Counted from the stretch's first letter, positions 1-9,149 are shown. The stretch is DNA of 22,500 nt from Nymphaea colorata (GCF_008831285.2 NW_022204803.1:1-22500), one strand, 5' to 3'. Notes: generated from the sequence alone by a model not told the origin. A program made the numbers and translations.

Positions 1-1
1 T

Positions 2-1038
2 TTGTGCCATCGTGTACCCCAAGACGAGTGGATTGAATTGCCACTGCGAACATGACAGGAGAGGCACAACCCATTATTTGTGGTTCGATCACAAAACGGC
101 AGATCCAACTTGGGAGAAGTACAAGGCGAGTCTCCAATTACAGTTCGGAGATTCAACATTCATCGATTATGATGAGGACCTCAAGAATCTGGTCCAATCC
201 TCAACCGTTGCAGCCTACCAACGTCAATTGAGAGGTTGGCTAGCATGGTCCAGTGGCCAGAGAAGGCCCTCATCGGAGCGTTCAAAGGCGGCCTTAAAAG
301 CGAAGTGAAGAGAGAATTGAAAATTCACCGCTTCAACAGGCTGGAAGAATGTTTTGCCATGGCCCGTCTCTACGAGGAGCAAATAGAGGAGAAGAGAGCC
401 GAGAAGAAGGCTCATAAGATGGACAAGCAGAGGAGGAGACCTTCCTACTCCTCTGGTTCTCGATTTAGAGGGAAGGAACCAACTCCCATCCGAAGAGGGA
501 GTGATTATCGGCCACCACAAGGCCCAAACCAAGGGCAAGGCCGAAAACCACCAACGCGTTACCTCACGCCGAAACAGATTGAAGAGTTCAGGCGGAAAGG
601 CCTGTGCTACAGATGTGAGGGAAAATGGGACAAGAACCATCAGTGCCCAACGTATTACAGGGTACAAGTGGTGAGCGATGACGAGTCCAGTACATGTAGC
701 GATTCGTCTACTACGCCGTATGAGACCAGCTCGTCCTCATCAGATGAGGAAGTAGTTACCAAGAGGCGAGCTAAACAGACCGAGAAAAAGAAAGAAGTCC
801 GAATTGAAGAGACTCCCGCCAAAGAAGAAAAGCCAACCGAGGCAGAGTCTCTGCACTCAATGCAAGATCCCAATAAGCCCAACTCATTCAGGGTATTTGG
901 GAGGATAAACGGACATAAGGTCCTAATTCTGCTTGATAACGGAGCGACTAAAAACTTCCTAACAGAGGAAGCGGCACGTAGATGCAACGTCTCCCTTGAA
1001 TCAAGCCACCCCCAAACTATAATCGTGGGAGGGGTATG
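2..1038 (+). pseudogene. Degenerate gag and protease N-terminal part of element 1
   Basis: Gag forms the retrotransposon particle and binds RNA; the following aspartic protease matures the polyprotein. Pieces matching element 2 Gag lie in successive frames: frame 2 at about 2-40, frame 1 at 40-72, frame 3 at 72-227 and frame 2 from about 227 to 1038. Each change equals loss of one base, near 40, 70, 228 and 1030. The capsid end is followed by a basic stretch and a zinc knuckle at 605-646 (C-X2-C ... H-X-C), then an acidic serine-rich linker (about 675-760). The protease motif starts at 935 and reads Leu-Asp-Asn-Gly-Ala-Thr, whereas element 2 has Asp-Ser-Gly. The frame ends at a tga (1037-1039), after which the match continues in the pol frame. 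The left end is cut by the window. Translation could not give one product without frameshifting. Confidence 0.85.
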
Positions 1039-4000
1039 AGATTAAAGTGCCATAACGAAGGGAAAGGCATAGAAGTTGTGATCAAGAGAAAACCATTCAA
1101 GATCGACTTCTTAGTCATTCCCTTAGATGGAGTGGATCTTATTCTCGGGATGCCATGGTTTTTCACGCTTGGTATCATATCATGGGATGTGAAGAACTTC
1201 AGCATGACCTTCACTCCCGACGGCGACGAAGGGCCCATGACGCTACAGGGCTTAACCAGCACAACTCGTCCCAAGACTGCACTTCGGGCAATTGAAGCCG
1301 AGCAGCCCGCGTGCTGGGTAATGGCACTCGCTACTGATGTGCCAGAAAAAGAAGAGCAGAAAGAGATAGTGCCAGAACGAATTCAGCTGGTGCTGAATCA
1401 ATATGAGGACGTCTTTGAGGAGCCAAAAGGGCTTCCACCGCAGAGATCCTACGACCATAGGATCATAATGACTCACGGGGCAGAACCGGTTAATGTGCGC
1501 CCCTATAGGTATGGATATAACCAGAAGGCTGAAATCGAGCGTCTGGTTAAAGAAATGTTGGAGAGTGGCATTGTGCAACCAAGTAGCAGCCCTTTCTCTT
1601 CACCGGTCCTACTTGTGAAGAAGAAAGACAACACCTGGCGCTTCTGTGTAGATTACCGCGCCCTGAATGAAGCCACCGTGAAGGATAGACATCCCATACC
1701 GGTAATTGATGAGTTATTGGATGAACTAGCCGGAGCAACTATTTTCTCCAAGATCGACTTACGAGCCGGCTATCATCAAATTCGTATGTACAAGGATGAC
1801 GTCCCCAAGACCGCTTTCAGGACGCATGACGGGCACTACGAGTTCCTCGTCATGCCATTTGGTCTAACTAACGCACCAGCAACGTTTCAGAGGTGCATGA
1901 ACGACGTCTTCAGACAATACCTCCGCGATTTCATCTTAGTTTTCTTTGATGACATCTTGATTTACAGTCAGTCTGAAGAATCACATCAGAAGCATCTCGC
2001 TATTGCTCTTCAGGTACTGAGAGATAACCAATTATACGCCAAGATGTCCAAATGCAGCTTTGGACAACCTTCTATTGGTTATCTAGGGTACATAGTGTGC
2101 CAACAAGGGGTTCGGGCAGACCCCGAAAAATTAGAAGCCATGCAGAAATGGCCACTGCCTAAGGACTTGAAAGGACTCCGCGGATTCCTCGGTTTGACTG
2201 GGTACTATAGGCGTTTTATACAAGGTTATGGTTTGATCGCACAGCCTTTGACCCAGATGCTCAAGAAAGGAGCCTTTCAGTGGTCGGATAAGGCTAGGGC
2301 AGCCTTTGAAAAGTTAAAACTTGCCCTTATGTCTGCGCCCGTTCTTACACTCCCGGATTTCAACCAGCAGTTCACAATAGAGACAGACGCATGTGAGGTT
2401 GGAATTGGGGCTGTTCTCAGCCAAGGAGGCCACCCTATTGCTTATATGTCTAAGGCGCTCACAAGTAGAGCGAAGCCTCTCTCTACTTATGAGAAAGAAC
2501 TACTAGCGATAGTGTTGGCAGTGGAAAAGTGGCGGCCCTACCTTATAGGGCGTAGATTCACAGTTAAGACGGACCAAAATTCTCTAAAGTACATGTTAAA
2601 GCAGAGAGTATCCACGCCTACCCAACAACGTTGGTTAGCAAAGCTGCTGGGATACGATTTTGAAATAGAGTACAAAAAGGGTCCGGAAAATACAGCGGCC
2701 GATTCTCTCTCTCGATTGACTGAGCAGTTCATGACTCTTTCGGTAGTGGAAACTGATGTTTGGGATAGGTTAGCCCAGGAACAACAAGCAGATCAGTCCC
2801 TAAGGCTAGTCCGTGCATCAACAGAACAACATCCAGGATCCATTCCCTTCTATACAGTCAGAGGGAATCTATTATATAGGAAGAACCGAGCAGTGGTTCC
2901 TCCAGAGTCTGGGCTTAAGCAGGAACTCCTGCGTCATTTCCATGACACCCCTGCCGCGGGTCATGAGGGGGTTTCTAAAACCCTAAGCAGAATTAAAGCC
3001 CAATTTTGGTGGCGTGGCATGAAGGCAGAGGTACAAAGGTACATCCGGAGTTGCCTGGTATGCCAGAGGGAAAAGTACGAGGCCATTAGACCTCCAGGAC
3101 ATTTAGTTCCCCTCCCCATACCAGCCAAACCATGGACCGATGTGACCATGGATTTTATTGACGCCATGCCCCGCTCCGAAGGCAAGGAAGCTGTGCTAGT
3201 GGTAGTGGACCGTCTGACCAAGTACAGCCACTTCGCTCCCTTGCCTAGGTCGTATCAAGGGCCAATGGTGGCCAGCGTGTACCAAGAGTACGTTGGAAAG
3301 CTCCACGGAATGCCACAATCAGTCGTATGTGACAGAGATTCAATTTTCCTTAGCGCATTCTGGCAGGAGTACATGAAGCTTATGGGTACAACGCTCAAGT
3401 TTAGTACAGCCCATCACCCACAGACAGACGGGCAGAGCGAAATCGTAAATCGATCTCTTGAGACCTATTTGAGGTGTTTTGCAGGAGAAAGGCCACAGAC
3501 TTGGGTAAAATTCTTACCTTGGGCAGAGTGGTCTTACAACACCAGTTTACATTCGTCAACAGGAATGACGCCTTTTGAAGGTGTATATGGGACCCCTCCT
3601 CCAAGTATCCCTAGATATGAAGGAGGTACAGCAGGCGACGACAATGTAGACTGCGAGCTACGCACCCGTGAGGAAGTCCTTGACTCCCTCAAGCAAAACA
3701 TTGCCAAAGCCCAGAACAGGATGAGACAGGTCTACAACAAAGGGCGAAAAGATCGAGAATTCGAAGTGGGTGATTACGTGTGGTTGAAGAGGTTGCCCCT
3801 CAAACAACGATCGTTAATGGGCCAACCCTATTCTAAGCTACTACCGAGGTATTATGGACCGTTTCCGGTATTACAAAAAGTAGGAAAGGCAGCATATCGA
3901 CTGGGACTTCCGCGGGAAGCAATGGTGCACCCAGTTTTCCATATCACCAGGCTCAAGCCTCATCATGGTGATATTCCTACAGTGATCGAGCAGATACCGG

Positions 4001-4491
4001 AACAGGACAACTTGCCCACTCCCTATCGTATACTTAAACATAGATATGCCCAGAGACAAGGGAGAACACGGCATGAGGTATTAGTGGAATGGGAGGGACC
4101 TGACAGAGGAACCTCTTGGGAAGAGTTTGGGTCAGTGGCTCATCGCTTTCCCTCCTCTAGCGCTCGAGGACAAGCGCATTCTAGGGAGGGGGAATCTGTT
4201 ACGGACCAACTTGTAGGTCCAGACCCAGCTCGGCGTGATCAGGCCGAAACCAGTCGGTCAAGACGAAAGGCCTCGGATTTGTGGACACAGGCGCTAAGGC
4301 AGCACGAAGAAAGTCCAAGCGAGGCTAAGTCAGCACTCGAGCCAGTTGCAGCGGGCGGCGTGGGAGGAGCAACTAGGTCCGAAAGAGTGCTCAAACCTGG
4401 TGGAACTCAAGACGTTCTAGAACCTATTGCGAGGCTCACCGAGCTTGATCAGGTTAATCCGAGCGTGAGTCCAAATTCCCCGAACGCTTGA
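1036..4491 (+). CDS. pol: Pol of element 1: protease C-terminus, RT, RNase H, integrase, chromodomain
   Basis: This frame encodes the enzymes that copy retrotransposon RNA and integrate the cDNA. In order: the end of the protease; RT with conserved fingers/palm blocks and the catalytic FFDD motif (Asp-Asp codons at 1948-1953); RNase H with a first Asp at 2386; the integrase HHCC zinc finger from 2935; and a DD35E core with Asp 3151, Asp 3331 and Glu 3439 (35 residues between the last two). A GPY/F-like module follows near 3856-3960 and a chromodomain at about 4015-4155. There is no stop or frameshift in 3.4 kb. The ATG at 1036 is only where the open frame starts after the upstream frameshift and need not be a real initiation site. 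The frame passes the polypurine tract and ends 295 bp inside the 3' LTR. About 98 C-terminal residues are therefore LTR-encoded and match no domain I recognise. Confidence 0.93.
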   Translation: MRLKCHNEGKGIEVVIKRKPFKIDFLVIPLDGVDLILGMPWFFTLGIISWDVKNFSMTFTPDGDEGPMTLQGLTSTTRPKTALRAIEAEQPACWVMALATDVPEKEEQKEIVPERIQLVLNQYEDVFEEPKGLPPQRSYDHRIIMTHGAEPVNVRPYRYGYNQKAEIERLVKEMLESGIVQPSSSPFSSPVLLVKKKDNTWRFCVDYRALNEATVKDRHPIPVIDELLDELAGATIFSKIDLRAGYHQIRMYKDDVPKTAFRTHDGHYEFLVMPFGLTNAPATFQRCMNDVFRQYLRDFILVFFDDILIYSQSEESHQKHLAIALQVLRDNQLYAKMSKCSFGQPSIGYLGYIVCQQGVRADPEKLEAMQKWPLPKDLKGLRGFLGLTGYYRRFIQGYGLIAQPLTQMLKKGAFQWSDKARAAFEKLKLALMSAPVLTLPDFNQQFTIETDACEVGIGAVLSQGGHPIAYMSKALTSRAKPLSTYEKELLAIVLAVEKWRPYLIGRRFTVKTDQNSLKYMLKQRVSTPTQQRWLAKLLGYDFEIEYKKGPENTAADSLSRLTEQFMTLSVVETDVWDRLAQEQQADQSLRLVRASTEQHPGSIPFYTVRGNLLYRKNRAVVPPESGLKQELLRHFHDTPAAGHEGVSKTLSRIKAQFWWRGMKAEVQRYIRSCLVCQREKYEAIRPPGHLVPLPIPAKPWTDVTMDFIDAMPRSEGKEAVLVVVDRLTKYSHFAPLPRSYQGPMVASVYQEYVGKLHGMPQSVVCDRDSIFLSAFWQEYMKLMGTTLKFSTAHHPQTDGQSEIVNRSLETYLRCFAGERPQTWVKFLPWAEWSYNTSLHSSTGMTPFEGVYGTPPPSIPRYEGGTAGDDNVDCELRTREEVLDSLKQNIAKAQNRMRQVYNKGRKDREFEVGDYVWLKRLPLKQRSLMGQPYSKLLPRYYGPFPVLQKVGKAAYRLGLPREAMVHPVFHITRLKPHHGDIPTVIEQIPEQDNLPTPYRILKHRYAQRQGRTRHEVLVEWEGPDRGTSWEEFGSVAHRFPSSSARGQAHSREGESVTDQLVGPDPARRDQAETSRSRRKASDLWTQALRQHEESPSEAKSALEPVAAGGVGGATRSERVLKPGGTQDVLEPIARLTELDQVNPSVSPNSPNA
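4183..4194 (+). other. Polypurine tract of element 1
   Basis: A 12-base run of only A and G lies two bases before the TGTTAC start of the 3' LTR. This is the expected place for the RNase H-resistant primer of plus-strand DNA synthesis. Element 2 has a similar purine run in the same position, also followed by ATC/TC and TGTTAC. It lies inside the open pol frame. Confidence 0.85.
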
Positions 4492-4499
4492 GCCTATCT

Positions 4500-4730
4500 A
4501 AAGCCGAGAGGCTTAGGTTCAGGTCTGAGTCAATCGGACTTGACCCGTGCTCGAAATTCCGAAGTGTGGGCGGTAACCCACACGAGGTCCCCGCCCTAAG
4601 TCCACAAGACTTAGGGACTTTAGCTTTTGATTGTCGAGTTGGGCGCTAGGCCCGGGTTAGGTTGCGTCATCTATTTCATGTCAACGTCCAGTTTTGAAGT
4701 AGAGACCTAGCAAGGCGGGTTGTGCCTTGC
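4500..4730 (+). promoter_or_regulatory. Row of perfect stem-loops in U3 of element 1
   Basis: Four short perfect inverted repeats follow directly after the pol stop codon. They are AAGCC/GGCTT (4501-4514), GTGTGGG/CCCACAC (4564-4583, loop 6), CCCTAAGTC/GACTTAGGG (4594-4616, loop 5) and GCAAGGC/GCCTTGC (4710-4730, loop 7). A further pair GCGAGC/GCTCGC spans about 4755-4786. They lie upstream of the TATA box, so in RNA they would be present only near the 3' end of element transcripts. A role in 3' end formation, stability or protein binding is possible but not shown. Confidence 0.55.
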
Positions 4731-4797
4731 GCATTTTTGACATTAGAATAAGTAGCGAGCTAGGTTAACATGTAATTAGGGCTCGCATTATGTTTAG

Positions 4798-4804
4798 TAT
4801 ATAT
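4798..4804 (+). promoter_or_regulatory. Candidate TATA box of element 1 LTR
   Basis: TATATAT lies in an A/T-rich stretch about 600 bp into the LTR. A pyrimidine-rich stretch (CT repeats, about 4865-4930) resembling a plant 5' leader begins about 60 bp downstream. Initiation near 4830 would make U3 about 630 bp and leave about 3.3 kb of R/U5. A strong splice-donor-like GTAAGT at 5073-5078 and a weaker GTAAGC at 5824-5829 follow. No acceptor could be assigned by eye. Motif-based only. Confidence 0.45.
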
Positions 4805-6055
4805 TCTGTAAACTCAATGTACAATGGATCGAAAAATTAATCAAAGATTGGCATTTGGTGTGGCACCCTCTCTCTCCTCGCTCGAGGCTTCTCCCCTCTC
4901 GTCTCCCACCTTGTTCCACCCGAGAACCAGGCGTCTTCTCCCCCCTCGCGTCCTCTACCTCCACGGCGCTTCACAGTCCGGAAATCCTTGAAGAGCCGCC
5001 GTCCGAGACATAGGCATAAGGAAGAAGGCATCGGCGGATCTCCACCCCCGGCGGCGATCCCTCCCTTGTCACGTAAGTACCCCCTTTCGAGCTTTTTCAA
5101 AGTACTGAAATCGGTGCCTTTGCCCTGATCACGAGGGTACTGTGAGGCCGATTCCAGCATAGGGAAGATTGAAGGCGACGGATCTACCGCCGGCTTCAAT
5201 TCGACACCGAAGAGGAGACGAATTTCGATCTCTCTCTCGCTACCCGACTGCTGCATTCTGTCTTAGAACATAGGGCGTCTTCACTCGGTTCCTCCCTCGG
5301 CATACCCGAAGAGGGGAATCAGGATTTGGGCGTTTTATGTTCTAATCAGAAATTGCAGATCGCGTCGCGGGATTGGAATCAGACGTTTGATCCCTAGTAG
5401 GAAGTTGGCCGGATTAGAAAGACAAATCGATAAGAAAATTCCAATTTCTAGCGGCCTGTTTCTCCACTTTGATTTGTCGGACCAGAGGCTCAAAATTTAA
5501 GAAATCTCACTCTCTGGTCGAGATCTGGAGAAGAGGAGTGATCCCCGTGAATCGCCCAGAAAAGAGCTTTCTAAATATCAAAAAGGGCGAATTCTGTCGG
5601 CTGGATCTCGAGATAGAATCTCGCCGGAAAAATGCTTGAATCCGGCCATCGCTGCTAATTCCGGTGGTCGCCATTGATTCCGGCGTTAGGGACCGAATTG
5701 CCCTTCTTCCCTAGTGTTTTAATTAAAATCTGGAAGGGGTATATTGGTCAAGGGACTTTCGGATCAAGTTCTGGTCGCCGGCGTGAGTTGGAAAAGTTCG
5801 ACGAGGCCATTCATCCGAATCCGGTAAGCCCTTCTCCGTTCCATCCTAGCCCTTCGTTTCGCCATCTGTCAGCCCTCCAGCCGTCCATCTGTGCCCTCGT
5901 CCCAGCTTCTGCCATCTGTCCCGATCCAGGATTAGCTCGCAATCAGCTGCTCCACCAAATCAGGAAGTAATCCCGCAGCCGCCGCTCCCCTTCAGCTCTC
6001 GCCATCTCCACCGCGTCAACCCTAACTCGCAAGGATCCTCACGCGTTCATCTTGA

Positions 6056-6498
6056 CACGTGTCGCAATCCGAGCCAGCCCTCCGCCACCTCACTCGCCAC
6101 CTCACCTGCCCGCTACCCACCTTGGTCCCGCACATCGCCACTTGTCCTTCAGCCAGGCCCCGCGAGATCCCCTTCCCTATTCCCTTGAATCTTTCCTCCT
6201 TAGTTTTAGGAAACACCTCCACCTCGCGCCACCTTGCCTCTTCTTCCTCAGCCGTTTCCTCCTTTCCCTCTTGACCTGATCCGCAGCAATCCTCCACCGT
6301 AAATCTGGTCCACGTGTCCCCATCTCAGCCTTAGTCTCATCCGAGCTCGCACGAGAGCGCCACCTGGCCCTTCGCCCCCAATCTCCTCTCCTTCCTTGTC
6401 GCATTTCTCCCTAACCCTTAGGCGAGAATTCGAGCTCCGTTCCTAATAGCTAGCATTCTTCTAGCTTTTTCTGTCGTGTCCGTCCATCTTGCCACGTG
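6056..6498 (+). promoter_or_regulatory. Group of three G-boxes in element 1 LTR
   Basis: CACGTG occurs at 6056-6061 (within palindrome GACACGTGTC), at 6311-6316 and at 6493-6498. The last is the centre of a perfect 16-bp palindrome, 6488-6503. A fourth CACGTG is at 7937-7942. CACGTG is the core bound by plant bZIP and bHLH factors, including ABA-response factors. Whether these copies work is unknown. They lie downstream of the TATA candidate, so they would act from within the transcribed region or serve another, unseen start site. Confidence 0.45.
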
Positions 6499-6535
6499 GC
6501 AAGCATCGGTGCATTCCCTGGGTAAGACCAGCCCA

Positions 6536-6920
6536 GTCAACCGAACCCACTAGGCAACCTCCTGCACCGAACCCGCACCTAGGCTAAACCTCTACCGAGC
6601 CAACCTAGATCGGCATTGACCCTTAGCCTTAGTCAACTAGGTCAGCTAGTCCACCGAGCCCACTTCGTTGGTAGCCTCCCTTAGCGACTCGAGCTTACCT
6701 CGAGTGACCCTTGACCTACTTGACCCGGACCCCTTGACTCGGTCCATTTAGTCAACCACCTAGTTAGTTGAACCTTCCGCACTTGGTCAACTTTGACCAG
6801 CACCGTGAGCTTAGGTTCGACCTTAACCTCCCTTACTGAACCAACCTATTAGCTAGGTCAACCCGTGACTGAACCTAAACCCTATTTGACTGAGCCTACC
6901 CTGACCCGAACCTGCTTGAC
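6536..6920 (+). promoter_or_regulatory. Dense cluster of W-box cores (TTGAC/GTCAA) in element 1 LTR
   Basis: Twelve TTGAC or GTCAA pentamers occur in 385 bp, at 6536, 6616, 6632, 6711, 6720, 6734, 6751, 6786, 6793, 6857, 6886 and 6916. About one would be expected by chance. Several continue as TTGACC/T or its complement, the WRKY-factor W-box. They are embedded in degenerate phrases of the type ACCTAG, CCGAACCC and CCTTAGC, so the region may instead be an old, diverged short tandem repeat. An ACTCGAG/CTCGAGT inverted repeat with a 5-base loop lies at about 6687-6705. Confidence 0.5.
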
Positions 6921-7787
6921 TAGACCTACCACCTAGTAGAGCCCAGCCGAACCCAGCCAACCCAGCCTTAGCTAGGATTAGGTTCAGCCGGCTCGCCGGC
7001 CCTTACAACGGCCCCCTTCCTCCTCGTCGGCATTCCCCGGCGCCCGTGGCCGAGCCACATCCAGGAGATAGGCAGGCAGGCGCTGTCGCTGTAACAGCAG
7101 CCCCCCTCGGCAGTCCAGGCGGCCCTTCCGGCCCTGTCCCGTCGTCTTCAGCGCAGCAGCAGCCCATCGGCAGCAGACGTCAGGTGACTTCGTTCTGACA
7201 GGCGGCCCTCGACCAGACAGCAGACGAGCGCTCCCGGCATCCTCGACGGCACGTCCGTAGCAGTTCGAGACAGCGTCCTCGCTCTCGGCGCGTGTTCTGC
7301 CTCTCGGCCCAGCGAGTGTCAGCAGCGTTTTCGGCTCGACGTTAGCGCTGCCACCGCAGAATTCATTGCGGCAACAGCGCAGCGGCCACAGCAAACGAGC
7401 AGCGACCAGACCTCGGTAGTCGACCCGTCCACCAGCGTGCGGCCTACCGTCAGCGTCTTCAAGCAGCGGTCAGCCAGAGCAGCAGGCTACGTGGAGGCAC
7501 ACCTCAGCCGGTCTTCCTGTTCTGTGAGCTGCAGTGCTCGGGGGCAGGTCATCACCCCGAGACCTTATTCGGCTACGCCAAGGGAGACCCTTGGCCGGTA
7601 TCGTCTCCTACCCCCCTTGTAGCTCCGGGTGGGATTTGCTTTCAGTCTTAGGTAGCATATTAGTTTATTTCCAGCATTTCTGTTTTAGCCTTGGCTTCGG
7701 CCTAGCTCCCCCGTGAGGTACCTCGAGGGCACTGTGCCCGAGACACGACCACAAGGAGCCAGACCACCTATTTACTTCTGTTGGGTG

Positions 7788-8109
7788 TGGTTTGCACGTT
7801 AGTGTGGTTTGCGTGGTTTGTGAGTGAGATTGAGTGTTCTCTTGTATCGCTTACGAATTGTAAAGGCCTCACGACCCTGTTAGTGTTTTTGTAGTAGGCA
7901 GCCTTAGTTAGGAAATTTTGGGACTTGGGTAACCTACACGTGTACTCACCTACCTATTGGGTTTTGCGCCGGGGTCCTGTCCGGCCGGGTAGATTAATTG
8001 TGTAATTACCTAGGGTTTTCGGTTTTTAGAATAGGCCTCAAGAAGGTCCTGGGGAAGTTTAGGATCGCACTGGTCGGGTTATTCTGGCCTAGGAAGTGAG
8101 ATCCTAACA
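7788..8109 (+). repeat. U5 terminal block conserved between the two element families
   Basis: The last ~320 bp of this LTR share ordered blocks with 12432-12746 and 21645-21959. These are TGGTTTGCACGT, GCGTGGTTTG, a CGCTTAC/CGCTACG...GTAA(A)GGCCTC block, a TGTCC.GCCGGG block and the TAACA end. The rest of the two LTRs looks unrelated by eye. Known parallels are sequences at the U5 end needed for integration and reverse transcription, but the shared part here is longer than an integrase recognition end would need. Confidence 0.6.
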
Positions 8110-8533
8110 GAGGCCAAAAGCCGCACGCCCAAGCCCTCCGCACACCATGCGGATGGGCTGCGTTAATGTCCTTAACAAGACGGCGTTCCACCAAAGCGGC
8201 AGCAATACAGAGACCAAACGTAGGGGCAAAACAAACTTAGCGTCAACCACACCAATATAACAAGCACATCACCCAAACGGTTCATGGCAAACCAAAACAG
8301 CCATGACGCCGATGGGAGACGCAGCCAACGCCACTCATGCGCCAAGACATCAGGCGCTTCCCAACGGCCGCCTTCACGCCGGCATAGCCATGCGGACAAG
8401 CGGAACTTGGGAGGCGCATAATGTTGAAACGCAAGATAGATTCTCGATCAAACCGAACCGTCGTGGAACAACCGATAAAAACAAGCAAGAAGCAAACAGC
8501 AAAGGCAACGGGGATCCGTCAAACCGAGCATCA
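8110..8533. other. Spacer between elements; no gene recognised
   Basis: This stretch is neither LTR nor internal element sequence. It was continuous with 21965-22500 before element 2 inserted. Short open frames exist on both strands, but none resembles a known protein. The plus-strand frame that starts here and continues into the LTR of element 2 is a junction artefact. The five bases GAGGC after 8109 would be the right target duplication of element 1, but the left copy is outside the window. The spacer may belong to another, older repeat. Confidence 0.6.
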
Positions 8534-8538
8534 ATCTC
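8534..8538. repeat. Target-site duplication of element 2, left copy
   Basis: ATCTC directly precedes the TGTTAC start of the 5' LTR and is repeated exactly after the 3' LTR at 21960-21964. Ty3/gypsy integrase makes 5-bp duplications, so this fixes the ends of element 2 and shows that it is a single integration event. Confidence 0.97.
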
Positions 8539-9149
8539 TGTTACAGGGCTACCTACGAGTTGGCCGAGAGCAGCCAACGACACCGCCGAGGCTAGGCCAG
8601 TGGGCGAGAGCAGCCAGCTACCGGGCCGGGCGAGCGTCGGCCAAGGGCGCCGAAGGTGGCCGGGCACGGTCGAAGGTGGCGCAGGCACGGCCGAGGGTGG
8701 CGTGGGCCAGCGCACCGCCGAGAGGTTGCCGAGAGATGAGGGCGCCGAGCGCCCACGCCGAGCGGGGAAAGCACCCGCAACCACTGACCCTGCTTCCTTT
8801 TGTTGTGAGGCTAACGTGTTTTGCAGGGCGCGAGACCAGGACGCAAAGGAGGTTACCCGTGGAGAGGCCACGGCCGCGGTTGCCGATGACGACGCCAAGA
8901 GCCCGAACGCGCCAGCCATTGCGGAGGAGATCACGAGCGAGGGTGCTACGCAGCCAAGGGAGGTTGACGAGATGACAGCCCCACACTCAGCCCGTGCACT
9001 TGATCAGAGTGAGGCTAGCCCGTCGATTGGAGGACTTCATGCCATAGCACTTGGACACGGTGAGGCCACTCTGCCCACCCAAGCCAAGCCAGACGTACTC
9101 GAGCGGAGTGGGCTGGACTTAGCACGCGGGGCTCAGCTTGCTGGACACA

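Larger units (their letters stand above)
1..8109 (+). mobile_element. Ty3/gypsy chromovirus LTR retrotransposon, element 1 (3' part; 5' end outside window)
   Basis: This is the 3' portion of an LTR retrotransposon: a damaged gag/protease region, an open pol (protease C-terminal part, RT, RNase H, integrase, chromodomain), a polypurine tract and a 3' LTR of 3,913 bp. The domain order with integrase after RNase H is that of Ty3/gypsy, and the chromodomain at the integrase end marks a chromovirus. The right boundary at 8109 is inferred from the TGTTA...TAACA terminal inverted repeat and from similarity of the last ~330 bp to the LTR end of element 2. The 5' LTR, PBS and left target duplication lie outside the window, so the age cannot be judged. 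It is a different family from element 2, but close: in an 86-residue RT core aligned by eye, 72 residues (about 84%) are identical. The gag frameshifts suggest that this copy is not autonomous. Confidence 0.93.
4197..8109 (+). repeat. 3' LTR of element 1 (3,913 bp)
   Basis: The LTR begins TGTTAC just after the polypurine tract and ends CTAACA, giving a 5-bp terminal inverted repeat TGTTA/TAACA. The end was placed by comparison with element 2: both LTR ends share ordered blocks in the last ~330 bp, including TGGTTTGCACGT (7788-7799 and 12432-12443), GCGTGGTTTG and a GTAA(A)GGCCTC block. The first 295 bp still carry the pol frame. Then come several hairpins (4500-4730), a TATA box (4798), a CT-rich leader-like stretch (about 4865-4960), G-boxes, a W-box cluster (6536-6920), a GC- and CAG-rich stretch (about 6990-7500) and the conserved U5 end. 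I see no convincing gene in it; open frames on either strand match nothing I recognise. The partner 5' LTR is outside the window, so exact ends remain inferred. Confidence 0.85.

Noticed and set aside
605-646. Loss of the zinc-knuckle histidine in element 1 (Asp where element 2 has His after C-X2-C-X4)
   Set aside because: As I recall plant chromovirus knuckles, the more constant His lies two residues before the last Cys, and that one is kept in both elements, so the knuckle is probably not destroyed.
1030-1040. Programmed ribosomal frameshift between protease and pol in element 1
   Set aside because: No slippery heptamer with a following pseudoknot was evident, the break lies inside the protease rather than at a domain boundary, element 2 has one frame, and three similar breaks occur upstream.
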